Source: an uncultured Helicobacteraceae bacterium
GTDB lineage: Bacteria > Campylobacterota > Campylobacteria > Campylobacterales > UBA6016
Length of the DNA: 20,607 nucleotides
Assembly: GCA_937973585.1 (NCBI GenBank)
Contig: CALJKN010000043.1
Coordinates: forward strand, 1 to 20,607
Reading direction: 5' to 3'
Shown here: positions 1 through 8,001 of the stretch, piece by piece
Layout: every line of letters starts with the position of its first letter
Numbering within the stretch: the stretch's first letter is position 1
Program-made: the position numbers and the translations under genes
Notes under the pieces: model-generated
Databases searched by the model: none
The model's input: only the letters and a program-made list of their open reading frames with translations
Told to the model about the DNA's origin: nothing

Positions 1-835
1 CCGTTAGGCTCTTTTGGGTTCGTTCGGCTAGCTTTCGCACCTCGTCGGCAACAACCGCAAATCCTCTACCGTGTTCACCGGCTCTCGCCGCCTCTATAGC
101 AGCATTGAGTGCCAGTAGGTTTGTCTGGTCGGCGATGTCGCTGATTACGGTCAAAATCCCTTTTACTTGCTCCGCATCAGAGCTTAGTCTGGCTAGATTG
201 TCGGCAAGTTCGTTTTGTTTTTGAGATGCCTCCATAATTCTATCGGTTGTCCCCTCAACAATATGGCTAAGCTCTTTAAATGTTGTCTTTTTGAGCGTGT
301 TTATCGCTAGACCAAGCTCTTGTGCTCTCTCTTCAAGCATTCCGGCAGATTGCTTGTTCTGGTCTTCAAACTCTTTTAGCGAATCGCCGAGATTATTGAC
401 ACCGTCTAGCATTTTTTTCATTTGTCCGGTTAGCTCTGATGACTCTATTCTGGCATCATAGTTCTTTTTGCCGTACTCGGATAAAACTTTATTTGATTTA
501 TCTATGCTACCGGATATTGAGTCCAGCATTTTATTAATAGTTTTAGATAGCACCTGTATTTGTGGAGTGTCTGATTTTGACCCAACCCTGCAATCATAGT
601 TTCCGGATGCAACTTTGGAGGCTAGTAGCACCATTTCACCGGTTACCTGCATATCTTGTCTTTCGTGCTTTATGTACAGCTCAGCTGCTTTTTCAAGGTC
701 TCGAAGTAGCATTGATACCCTGTCGCTACCCGTGACCGGAGGCAAGGTGAGGACATTTCTCTTTCCGCTGATTAGTTCTATGAACTGAGCCAAAAACTCT
801 TCTAATCTGTCAAGTTTTGAATTTCCGAAAAACAT
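1..835 (-). CDS. Soluble methyl-accepting chemotaxis protein, partial (3' end beyond left edge)
   Basis: I translated this by hand: 278 codons from an ATG at 835 down to base 1, still open. Residues about 228-275 carry the MCP signalling hairpin, including EAARAGEHGRGFAVVADEVR, the tip that contacts CheA and CheW. Residues about 63-110 and 113-155 look like two HAMP-like helical units, each with an NYD-x-R motif (NYDCRV, NYDARI). I see no signal peptide, transmembrane segment or periplasmic domain, so the receptor should be cytoplasmic and depend on a partner for sensing. The start is supported by an AAGGA ribosome site seven bases upstream. The gene lies 21 bases downstream of a stand-alone Aer-type PAS gene on the same strand, which suggests co-transcription and a joint role in energy or redox taxis. 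That role is inferred from the pairing; the MCP identity is firm. Confidence 0.93.
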   Translation of the reverse strand, partial: MFFGNSKLDRLEEFLAQFIELISGKRNVLTLPPVTGSDRVSMLLRDLEKAAELYIKHERQDMQVTGEMVLLASKVASGNYDCRVGSKSDTPQIQVLSKTINKMLDSISGSIDKSNKVLSEYGKKNYDARIESSELTGQMKKMLDGVNNLGDSLKEFEDQNKQSAGMLEERAQELGLAINTLKKTTFKELSHIVEGTTDRIMEASQKQNELADNLARLSSDAEQVKGILTVISDIADQTNLLALNAAIEAARAGEHGRGFAVVADEVRKLAERTQKSLT

Positions 836-856
836 TTTATTTCCTTAAAGTTCTGT

Positions 857-1243
857 CTATTTGAGAGTTTTGTATAGAGCTTCGGCTCTTGCTATTTCAT
901 CACGTGTTGCCATTCGTCTACATGACATGTAACCATTTTTGGTTCCGCCGTAGTTAATCATAGGGTAGACCGTTGCGTACACCCAATAAAACCCGCCGCC
1001 TTTTCTGGCATTTTTAACAAATCCGGTCCATATTTTGCCGCTTTGCACCGTTTGCCATAAGTCTTTAAATGCTGCTTTAGGCATATCCGGATGTCTCACT
1101 ATATTGTGATTTTGCCCTATTAGCTCATCACGCCTGTATCCTGCTATTTCACAGAAATCCTCATTTGCAAAAGTAATTATCCCTTTTTCGTCCGTCTCCG
1201 AAACCAAAAAAGATGATTCGCTCAGGGTATACTCTCTCTCCAT
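857..1243 (-). CDS. Stand-alone Aer-type PAS domain redox/energy-taxis sensor
   Basis: This 128-residue protein is almost entirely one PAS domain. It closely resembles the N-terminal FAD-binding PAS domain of Escherichia coli Aer: ITFANEDFCEIAGY, then GQNHNIVRHPDMPKAAF, W62 and W72, FVKNARKGGGFYWVYATVYP, GYMS, and a final ALYKTL. Unlike Aer, it has no membrane anchor, HAMP or signalling region; those functions would be supplied by the soluble receptor encoded 21 bases downstream. The layout recalls the CetA/CetB bipartite energy-taxis system of Campylobacter jejuni, where a PAS protein signals through a separate receptor, although CetA is membrane-bound. FAD binding is inferred from the Aer similarity. 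The ATG is preceded by GGAG nine bases upstream. The PAS call is secure; the signal sensed is not known. Confidence 0.9.
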   Translation of the reverse strand: MEREYTLSESSFLVSETDEKGIITFANEDFCEIAGYRRDELIGQNHNIVRHPDMPKAAFKDLWQTVQSGKIWTGFVKNARKGGGFYWVYATVYPMINYGGTKNGYMSCRRMATRDEIARAEALYKTLK

Positions 1244-1427
1244 CGTAATCCATCTCCAAAAATTTAAAGTCTTAGTACTTCAAATAAAATAACGCTAAAT
1301 TTACAATAATAAAACAAAAAAATAGTTTAATTGAACCTTTTGAACAAATATGAATATATCAGAGCAACTAGTTGCGAGAGCGGTCTGCTGAAGACCTAAT
1401 TTACGGCTTTGCCGGAAATTTGAGCAC
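1244..1427. other. Intergenic region between lnt and the PAS gene with inverted repeats
   Basis: These 184 bases contain no plausible gene. The half next to the PAS gene is very AT-rich and must hold that gene's minus-strand promoter; TATTAT (plus-strand 1306-1311) is a possible -10 element, with no clear -35. The half next to the lnt stop has three short inverted repeats: the perfect 12-base palindrome GCAACTAGTTGC at 1364-1375; GGTCT/AGACC at 1382-1386 and 1392-1396; and a longer hairpin at 1398-1420, in which AATTT/AAATT flank CGGC-TTT-GCCG with one A/G mismatch. They lie just 3' of lnt and may stop its transcript or protect its end, but no T-run follows on the minus strand. Confidence 0.5.
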
Positions 1428-2696
1428 TTACTTAATAACAAACGGTTCGCTTTTGTTTGTGGCATGATATATAACAGTTTTATATTTTTTTGAAAAATGT
1501 ATCATAAGTAACTTTTGCATAAACGGTTCCAACGACGGAACAAACCAGCCGTTATTTGAGGATGCTATCACGAATTTTGGTGAATCCAGATAGATTTTTT
1601 CATTTGTCGCCTCATAACATATAGCGTTTCTAAATTTTACACCGTTCACCGTAAAATCTCCCGGTTTCTCGGCGGTTTTATAGTCTTCGGCTCCGTTAAA
1701 AAAGAGGTTGTTTACAATTTTTGATGCAAAAGGGGGCAGGGGGTTAACCTCTCCAAACGGGACGGCAACCATCTTATCTATAATCTTCATGCTGCCGTCA
1801 TAAAAAACGTATGTCGAATTGTACGTTCTATTATTTTTACGGCTAAGTCCGCCTGCCACTATCGCTATGTTTAGGCTTTTTTGTTTTAGTGCCTCCGTTA
1901 TCTCTTCCGAGTCGTCCAGAAAATACGGAAAAGCGGTCTCCGGCAAAACAACCATCCCGTATCCGCTATTTGCGGCAGAATCTATCTCTTTAAAGTTTTG
2001 GAGTGTTATCCACCTTTTAAAATTGTCGTCCCACTTTGTATCTTGTTCTATAGACGTAGAGACAAGTTTTATCTTTATTGACGGTTCTATTTGCGGCTTC
2101 GTTAATGTAATTGAGAGGGCCAAAAATATGATACTCAAAGCTTTAAAATAGCCGTTTATATGGATTGCCACCCCGATTCCGCAAAGAAGCAGTAAAATAT
2201 CCAGTTTTTCGGCTCCAAAGTATGTATTTGCGGTCAAAATCTCAGGTTTTAGCCAGTCAAAACCGAATGGGGATAGGTAGTCAAATATGAATGCTACGGC
2301 TAATGCACGTAGAAAAAATAACTTTTGCGGGATAAGTCCGATGAGCAAAAATAAAACCCCGTAATACAAAAAACCAAGTATGGTCATCGGAGCGAACATC
2401 CATAGCATATCATAGTATCTAAACGAGAGCCCTACCCAGTAAAACCACAAAATAGAACTAAACCCGCCAAACCAAAACATATCTTTTTTATTAAAGAAAA
2501 AAAACGGTGACAGTACGAGCAAGGCTAGAGGGGTTAGCGCTGCCTTTGACTCTATCCCCAGCGCATAAAACACCACAGGCAAAAGTAGTGCGAATGAGGC
2601 CAAAAAGCCTTTTATAATAGAGGTTTTGTTACAATCGAAACAATCTCTAAAATTTTTTTTTCTGAAAGGTTTTTCCAAATGGAAGCTATAGTTCAA
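1428..2696 (-). CDS. lnt: Apolipoprotein N-acyltransferase
   Basis: Lnt is an inner-membrane enzyme that adds the third acyl chain to the N-terminal cysteine of lipoproteins. Residues 1-200 contain several hydrophobic membrane segments. Residues about 205-422 form a nitrilase-like domain with the expected Glu-Lys-Cys triad: E253 in VVLPETAFP, K308 in IIDKMVAVPFGE, and C360 in FRNAICYEA. At 422 residues it is shorter than E. coli Lnt (about 510); the missing part is mainly the C-terminal membrane segment, and I recall related epsilonproteobacterial forms as short too. The start is uncertain. No ATG lies near the 5' end, and the TTG at 2696 has AAAGG six bases upstream; it falls 18 bases inside the divergent yajC gene. 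A possible -10 (GATAAT, minus strand, 2724-2729) lies inside yajC. LptE from this window would be one substrate. Confidence 0.93.
   Translation of the reverse strand: MNYSFHLEKPFRKKNFRDCFDCNKTSIIKGFLASFALLLPVVFYALGIESKAALTPLALLVLSPFFFFNKKDMFWFGGFSSILWFYWVGLSFRYYDMLWMFAPMTILGFLYYGVLFLLIGLIPQKLFFLRALAVAFIFDYLSPFGFDWLKPEILTANTYFGAEKLDILLLLCGIGVAIHINGYFKALSIIFLALSITLTKPQIEPSIKIKLVSTSIEQDTKWDDNFKRWITLQNFKEIDSAANSGYGMVVLPETAFPYFLDDSEEITEALKQKSLNIAIVAGGLSRKNNRTYNSTYVFYDGSMKIIDKMVAVPFGEVNPLPPFASKIVNNLFFNGAEDYKTAEKPGDFTVNGVKFRNAICYEATNEKIYLDSPKFVIASSNNGWFVPSLEPFMQKLLMIHFSKKYKTVIYHATNKSEPFVIK
2613..2618 (+). promoter_or_regulatory. Candidate -10 box for the yajC-secDF operon
   Basis: A perfect TATAAT stands 61 bases upstream of the yajC ATG, inside the 5' part of the divergent lnt gene. 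No good -35 hexamer lies 16-18 bases upstream, which fits the known habit of epsilonproteobacterial sigma-70 promoters to rely on the -10 and AT-rich upstream DNA. A second weaker box, TACAAT at 2630-2635, is also possible. This is assigned by inspection only. Confidence 0.45.
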
Positions 2697-2951
2697 ATTT
2701 TACCTTTAGTCATATTGTTCGGTATTATCTACTTTTTGGTCATCAGACCTCAGCAGGTGCAGGCCAAAAAACACAAAGAGATGGTCGAGTCGCTACAAAA
2801 AGGTGACAAGATAGTAACAAGCGGCGGTATATATGCCGAAGTTATTAAACCTGAAGCCGATTTTATCAAAGTCAAATTAAATGACGAAGGTATCACGGTA
2901 AAACTCTCAAAAGAGCATGTATATAAAAAACAAGAGGCAGCCGGGGAGTAG
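2679..2951 (+). CDS. yajC: Sec translocase accessory subunit YajC
   Basis: YajC is a small inner-membrane partner of SecD and SecF in the Sec protein-export machinery. The 90 residues show one N-terminal transmembrane helix (about 5-22), then the family signature RPQQ at 24-27, and a short cytoplasmic domain with KGDKIVTSGGIYAEV. Length and order match the family. The ATG at 2679 has GAAAGG nine bases upstream. It is the first gene of the long plus-strand gene run and lies 28 bases before secD, the usual partner order. Its first 18 bases are shared with the start of lnt on the other strand. Confidence 0.96.
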   Translation: MEAIVQILPLVILFGIIYFLVIRPQQVQAKKHKEMVESLQKGDKIVTSGGIYAEVIKPEADFIKVKLNDEGITVKLSKEHVYKKQEAAGE

Positions 2952-2959
2952 CCTCCGGC
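2940..2959 (+). other. Hairpin spanning the yajC stop codon
   Basis: GCCGG at 2940-2944 pairs with CCGGC at 2955-2959. A G-T and a G-C pair extend the stem to about seven base pairs around an AGTAGC loop that includes part of the TAG stop. No T-run follows, so it is not an intrinsic terminator. It lies 20 bases before the secD ATG, whose leader lacks an obvious Shine-Dalgarno sequence, so it could affect secD translation or mRNA processing. The structure is read by eye and its function is unknown. Confidence 0.4.
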
Positions 2960-2979
2960 CTACGGATTGACGATTTATT

Positions 2980-4566
2980 ATGAAAAAAACAAACTACAGA
3001 CTTTTTATTTTTGCCGTTACGACGCTAATCGGTGTTTTGCTTTGCATCCCCTCTATGACAGGGGCGGACTTTTTTGCAAAGGTAAAACTGGGTCTTGACC
3101 TTCAAGGGGGGCTTTATACGGCTCTAGGAGTTAAAACCGAAGAGGCTGTAGAGGCAAAGATAAAATCGGTTGCCCTCTCTCTAAAGTATCATGCCGAAAA
3201 AAACGATCTACTAATCGACCAACTCAAAATCGAACCTTATAGATTTAGCTTTGCCGTTATAGACAAAGAGGCAAAGCCAAAACTTGAAGAGTTTTTGAAA
3301 AAAGAGAACGGGATAACCATATCCTCAAGCGGCGACGTGATGAGTGTCGGGCTGAACGCCGTAGAGGCGGCTGCGGTAAAAGAGAATGCGGTAGCTCAGG
3401 CGGTCGAGACAATTAGAAACAGGCTTGACCTGTTCGGCCTAGCAGAGCCTAGTGTCACACGCTCCGGCACCGATAACATTATAGTTGAGCTTCCCGGCGT
3501 AAAGAGTCAGGCGGAAGAGCAAAGAGCAAGAGAGCTAATCGCCAAGACTGCAAAGCTTGAACTGATGGAAGTTGACGGTGGTAGAGCCGATGCTTTTGGC
3601 ATGGGCGAGGCTGATTTAAAAGATGCGGGTCTAAGAGTTTTGCCCGATTACAAAAATCCAACTGAAAAGTATGTCGTAAAAGATGTTCCGGTTCTTGACG
3701 GCTCCATGCTTACAGACGCAAAAGTGGGGTACGACAACAACAATCAAGCGGCCATAGAGTTTAAGCTCAACTCCCAAGGCGGAGCAATATTTGCCGATTT
3801 TACAGCCAAAAGTGTAGGTAAAAGACTTGCAATAGTTCTTGACGGCAAGGTTTACTCTGCTCCGTCAATCAAAGAGAGAATAGGCGGTGGAAGCGGCCAG
3901 ATAACCGGACATTTTACCCCTGAAGAGGCCAGAGATCTTGCCATCGCCCTACGATCGGGTGCACTTCCGGCAAGCGTTGTTATGCTTGAAAAAAGAAGCG
4001 TAGGCCCGTCTCTAGGTGCCGATAGTATACACGCCAGCCTTATGGCGTTTATTACGGGCGGTATACTTGTATTTGGATTTATGGCAATCTATTACGGGGC
4101 AGCCGGAATGTTTGCGAACATAGCCCTTATATCCAACATCGCACTTATTATAGCAGTTATGGCGATGTTCGGTGCTACGCTTACTTTGCCGGGTATGGCT
4201 GGACTTGTCCTTACTATCGGGATGTCGGTTGATGCAAACGTTATTATCAATGAGCGTATTAGAGAGCTTTTGAGACAGGGGTTGCCTATCAGAAAAGCTA
4301 TCGAAGAGGGGTATAATAACGCTATGAGTGCAATTGTGGACTCCAATGTTACGGCTGTTTTGGCAGCGGTTGCGATGTATGTTTACGGTACGGGCCCTAT
4401 CAAAGGGTTTGCGGTTGTTATGGCCGTCGGGGTTCTTATCTCTATGCTAACGGCGATAGTTGGAACTCACGGGCTGTTTGACGCATTTTTGACTCGTATT
4501 GAAAAAAGCAAAAATATTAGATTTTGGTTTGGGATGCCGAATAGCTACCTAAAAGGCGGCAAATAA
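2980..4566 (+). CDS. secD: Protein translocase subunit SecD
   Basis: SecD works with SecF in the inner membrane, using the proton gradient to help pull exported proteins through SecYEG on the periplasmic side. The 528-residue product has an N-terminal membrane helix (about 7-25) and the family motif LGLDLQGGLY at 37-46. A large periplasmic region follows, including ENAVAQAVETIRNRLDLFG, and then a C-terminal block of hydrophobic segments from about 356 on. The conserved GMSVDANVIINERIRE, with its acidic residue in the proton path, lies in that block. Length is normal for a stand-alone SecD. The ATG is used although no good ribosome site is visible; a hairpin precedes it. The stop overlaps the secF ATG by one base (TAATG), which points to coupled translation. 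Confidence 0.97.
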   Translation: MKKTNYRLFIFAVTTLIGVLLCIPSMTGADFFAKVKLGLDLQGGLYTALGVKTEEAVEAKIKSVALSLKYHAEKNDLLIDQLKIEPYRFSFAVIDKEAKPKLEEFLKKENGITISSSGDVMSVGLNAVEAAAVKENAVAQAVETIRNRLDLFGLAEPSVTRSGTDNIIVELPGVKSQAEEQRARELIAKTAKLELMEVDGGRADAFGMGEADLKDAGLRVLPDYKNPTEKYVVKDVPVLDGSMLTDAKVGYDNNNQAAIEFKLNSQGGAIFADFTAKSVGKRLAIVLDGKVYSAPSIKERIGGGSGQITGHFTPEEARDLAIALRSGALPASVVMLEKRSVGPSLGADSIHASLMAFITGGILVFGFMAIYYGAAGMFANIALISNIALIIAVMAMFGATLTLPGMAGLVLTIGMSVDANVIINERIRELLRQGLPIRKAIEEGYNNAMSAIVDSNVTAVLAAVAMYVYGTGPIKGFAVVMAVGVLISMLTAIVGTHGLFDAFLTRIEKSKNIRFWFGMPNSYLKGGK

Positions 4567-5549
4567 TGGAACTGTTTAACAATCAAAAAACATATGATTT
4601 TATGGGGAAAAATAAAATCATATTCTCTATCTCTGCCGTCGTTATGGCTCTTTGTGTCTACTTTCTCGTGTTTCAGGGATTTAGACTGGGTGTTGACTTT
4701 GCAGGAGGTACGGTCGTACAGATAAAATACGATGCAAAGCCGAATACCGAGAAGATTAGAGAGCTTCTAAAAGAGAGTGATTTTAAGGGTGCCGAGATTC
4801 AAGAGTTTGGCAAAGAAAATGAGATACTCGTCAGATTTCAGACGACAAACCAGAGTGTAACAAAAGACACCGGAGATACGATCTCAAAGCTACTGGCTCC
4901 AACCGGAAAATTTGAGATTAGACGGGTTGAGATTATAGGGCCAAAAGTAGGTGATGAGCTAAGGCAAAAAGGGATGATGGCGATGCTCATCTCCTCTCTC
5001 GGAATTTTGTTTTATCTTGCTTTTAGGTTTGAGTGGAGATTCGGCCTTGCCGCACTTTTAGGTGTTATCCACGACGTTGCTATAACAGCCGGAGCGGTTG
5101 CGGTAGTCGGTGTCGATTTTGATCTGACCGTTTTGGCGGCGCTCCTTACTCTGATGGGACACTCCATCAACGATACTATTATTATTTTTGACCGGATTAG
5201 GGAGCATGTGAAAGAGGCAAAACCTGACGCAAACGGTAAATATAATTTTCCGCAGATAATCAACGAGGCGATTTCAAGGACGCTTTCAAGGACAATACTA
5301 ACAGTTCTAACGCTTTTCTTTGTTATTCTCACACTCTATCTGTTTGGTGGGGAGATTATCAAAGGATTTGCGTTTACGATGCTAATCGGTACGATTATCG
5401 GGGCTTACAGTTCGATATTTATCGCATCGCCGTTTTTGATTTGGTTTGGTTATAACGTACAAAAAGCAAAAGAAAAAGAGGCCGAAAAACTTAAAATACA
5501 AGTGGAAAAAGAGAAAATGAGAGCCGAATTTGAAAAAGGAACCGTATAA
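4566..5549 (+). CDS. secF: Protein translocase subunit SecF
   Basis: SecF is the second half of the SecDF proton-driven export factor. The 327-residue product has a first membrane helix at about 17-36 and the family signature RLGVDFAGGT near 40-49. A periplasmic domain and a C-terminal block of five membrane segments follow. The conserved LMGHSINDTIIIFDRIREH lies in that block and carries the paired Asp/Arg residues of the transport site. The tail, from about 300 onward, is rich in Lys and Glu and is probably cytoplasmic. The ATG overlaps the secD stop by one base, and only three bases separate its own stop from leuS, so all three are likely translated from one mRNA. Confidence 0.97.
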   Translation: MELFNNQKTYDFMGKNKIIFSISAVVMALCVYFLVFQGFRLGVDFAGGTVVQIKYDAKPNTEKIRELLKESDFKGAEIQEFGKENEILVRFQTTNQSVTKDTGDTISKLLAPTGKFEIRRVEIIGPKVGDELRQKGMMAMLISSLGILFYLAFRFEWRFGLAALLGVIHDVAITAGAVAVVGVDFDLTVLAALLTLMGHSINDTIIIFDRIREHVKEAKPDANGKYNFPQIINEAISRTLSRTILTVLTLFFVILTLYLFGGEIIKGFAFTMLIGTIIGAYSSIFIASPFLIWFGYNVQKAKEKEAEKLKIQVEKEKMRAEFEKGTV

Positions 5550-5552
5550 GTT

Positions 5553-8000
5553 ATGAGCTACGATTTTAAAAGCATTGAGCAAAAAAGGCAAAAAGAGTGG
5601 GCGGATACGAACGCTTTTGAGCCGAGTGACGATACCAGTAAGCCAAAAAAATATATTCTCTCCATGTTTCCATATCCGAGCGGGCGGATACACATGGGGC
5701 ATGTGCGCAACTACACGATAGGTGACGCATTTGCCAGACACTACCGAAAGCTAGGCTTTAATGTCCTCCATCCGATAGGTTGGGATGCCTTCGGTCTGCC
5801 TGCCGAAAATGCCGCCATTAAACATCAAGTTCACCCGAAAAAGTGGACATACGAAAACATCGACTACATGAGAGCCGAGCTCAAAGGTCTTGGGCTATCC
5901 TTTAGTACAAAGCGAGATTTTGCCACTTGTGACGCAGAGTATACGAAGTTTGAGCAGGGCTTTATCATCGACATGTGGGAGAAAGGGCTTATCTACCGTA
6001 AGGGTGGACTTCTGAACTGGTGTCCGCACGACCTTACCGTGCTTGCAAACGAGCAGGTGGAAGAGGGTAAATGTTGGAGATGCGGCACCGAGGTGGTACT
6101 AAGAGAGATGAATCAGTATTATCTGGCGATCACCAATTATGCTGCCGAACTACTAGAAGATATCAAGACATTAGAGAAAGGGTGGCCGAAGCAGGTTCTG
6201 ACTATGCAGGAAAACTGGATCGGTAGAAGCGAGGGGCTAGAGTTTAGTTTTGAACTAAGCGAAAGCTCAAAAGGGCTACTGAACGGCAAGTTTGATAGAT
6301 TATCCGTATTTACTACCCGTGCGGATACCGTATACGGCGTGACATATTGTGCTCTTGCGGCGGAGCATGAGATAGTAAGATATATGCAGCAAAACGGACT
6401 GTTTGATACAGATATGAGTGCAAAAGTATCAGCCATGCAAAGAGTTGCACCTAGAGATAGGGGCGCGGCTCCAAAGGACGGTTTTGACACCGGACTCATG
6501 GTTATTCATCCGCTAACCAAAGAGAGTCTACCTGTTTGGGTTGCTAACTTTGTCATAGCCGATTACGGTAGCGGTGCCGTTATGAGTGTTGCGGCACATG
6601 ACGAGAGAGATTATGAGTTTGCAACCAAATTCGGCTTGCCTCTAAAAGCGGTCATCAAAGCTCCTGAGGGCACAGAGGTTGACGGTGCCTATATCGGAGA
6701 GGGTGTTATGTTCGGTAGCGGCGAATTTGACGGTATGGGTAACGTGGAGGCGAGAGCTGCTATTATTAAAAAGTTTGAATCTTTAGGGGTTGGCAAAGGG
6801 GTAAAAACCTATAGACTCAGAGACTGGGGAATATCTAGGCAGAGATATTGGGGAACCCCTATTCCGTTTATCCATTGTGACAAATGCGGAGTTGTTCCGG
6901 AGAAAAAAGAGAACCTTCCCGTGTTGCTTCCGGAGGATGTCGTAATAGATGGAAGTGGAAATCCACTCGAGAAACACACAGGGTTTATGAAATGTACCTG
7001 CCCGAAATGTGGCGGCGAGGCTAAACGTGAGACCGATACACTAGATACTTTTGCCGAGTCTAGCTGGTATTTTCTACGCTATGCCCAAAATCCTGAAAAT
7101 TTCTCCAAAGAGGCGTTTTCAAAAGAGACCGTGAACTATTGGATGCCGGTAGACAGATATGTCGGCGGGATAGAGCATGCGATACTCCACCTTCTCTACT
7201 CCAGATTTTTCACAAAAGCCCTTAGGGATCTTGGCTACGTAAACGTTGATGAGCCGTTTGCCAATCTATTGACGCAGGGGATGGTGCTAAAAGACGGCGC
7301 AAAAATGTCAAAATCCAAAGGGAACACCGTAGACCCTGATGAGCTTGTTAAAAAATACGGTGCAGACACGGCAAGATTATTTATACTCTTTGCGGCTCCC
7401 CCTACAAAAGAACTTGAGTGGAACGATAGCGCCGTTGAGGGGTGTTATAGATTTTTGAGACGTTTTTATGAAAAAAGCGAAAACGTCAAAGGCTCCGGTT
7501 CAAAGCCCGTGATAGATACAAATACGCTCTCAAAAGAGTCTAAAGAGGCCAGAAAAAAAGTATACGAGGCGCTCAAGAAAAGCCTTGCGGTATTTGAGGA
7601 TTCGTTTGCGTTTAATACGGTTATAGCCGCCTCTATGGAGGCTCTAAACGCCCTTGACGACCAAAACGACGAATCCGTATGGAGTGAGGGGTATTATGTC
7701 CTTACAAACGTTTTGGAGCCGATAGCGCCTCATGTGTGCCATGAGATAGCCGATAGATTATTCGGTCGGGTGAATTTTTGCGCTATAGAGATAGATGAGG
7801 GTGCTTTTGTCAGTGACACGGTATTTTATGCGATTACCGTCAACGGTAAAAAAAGGGCAGAGATCAACGCCCCAAAAGATGCCTCAAAAGATGATATCTT
7901 GGCGCTTGCAAAAGCAGAGGTCGGCAAGTGGATTGAAGGCGAGATAATAAAAGAGGTTGTGGTTCCTAATAAACTTATCAATTTTGTCGTAAAGGTTTAA
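5553..8000 (+). CDS. leuS: Leucyl-tRNA synthetase
   Basis: This cytoplasmic class I synthetase charges tRNA-Leu with leucine. The 815-residue product has the HMGH form of the HIGH motif at 47-50 (in YPSGRIHMGHVRNYTIGD) and the KMSKS loop at 584-588 (KMSKSKGNTVDPDEL). Between them lie the CP1 editing domain, which removes mischarged amino acids (TTRADTVYGVTY and DERDYEF), and two cysteine-rich zinc-binding-like segments (CWRCG; CDKCG with CPKCGGE). The WNDSAVEGCYRFLRR stretch opens the anticodon-binding region. Length fits bacterial LeuRS. It begins three bases after the secF stop and is followed after one base by lptE, an order shared with other epsilonproteobacteria. Nothing appears damaged. 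Confidence 0.98.
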   Translation: MSYDFKSIEQKRQKEWADTNAFEPSDDTSKPKKYILSMFPYPSGRIHMGHVRNYTIGDAFARHYRKLGFNVLHPIGWDAFGLPAENAAIKHQVHPKKWTYENIDYMRAELKGLGLSFSTKRDFATCDAEYTKFEQGFIIDMWEKGLIYRKGGLLNWCPHDLTVLANEQVEEGKCWRCGTEVVLREMNQYYLAITNYAAELLEDIKTLEKGWPKQVLTMQENWIGRSEGLEFSFELSESSKGLLNGKFDRLSVFTTRADTVYGVTYCALAAEHEIVRYMQQNGLFDTDMSAKVSAMQRVAPRDRGAAPKDGFDTGLMVIHPLTKESLPVWVANFVIADYGSGAVMSVAAHDERDYEFATKFGLPLKAVIKAPEGTEVDGAYIGEGVMFGSGEFDGMGNVEARAAIIKKFESLGVGKGVKTYRLRDWGISRQRYWGTPIPFIHCDKCGVVPEKKENLPVLLPEDVVIDGSGNPLEKHTGFMKCTCPKCGGEAKRETDTLDTFAESSWYFLRYAQNPENFSKEAFSKETVNYWMPVDRYVGGIEHAILHLLYSRFFTKALRDLGYVNVDEPFANLLTQGMVLKDGAKMSKSKGNTVDPDELVKKYGADTARLFILFAAPPTKELEWNDSAVEGCYRFLRRFYEKSENVKGSGSKPVIDTNTLSKESKEARKKVYEALKKSLAVFEDSFAFNTVIAASMEALNALDDQNDESVWSEGYYVLTNVLEPIAPHVCHEIADRLFGRVNFCAIEIDEGAFVSDTVFYAITVNGKKRAEINAPKDASKDDILALAKAEVGKWIEGEIIKEVVVPNKLINFVVKV

Positions 8001-8001
8001 A

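Noticed and set aside
1398..1420. Hairpin as a standard rho-independent terminator for lnt
   Set aside because: The stem has a mismatch and no T-run follows it on the minus strand, so only a possible 3'-end structure is claimed.
1819..2151. A 110-codon plus-strand frame inside lnt
   Set aside because: The minus-strand frame has the full Lnt catalytic triad; the other has no family features.
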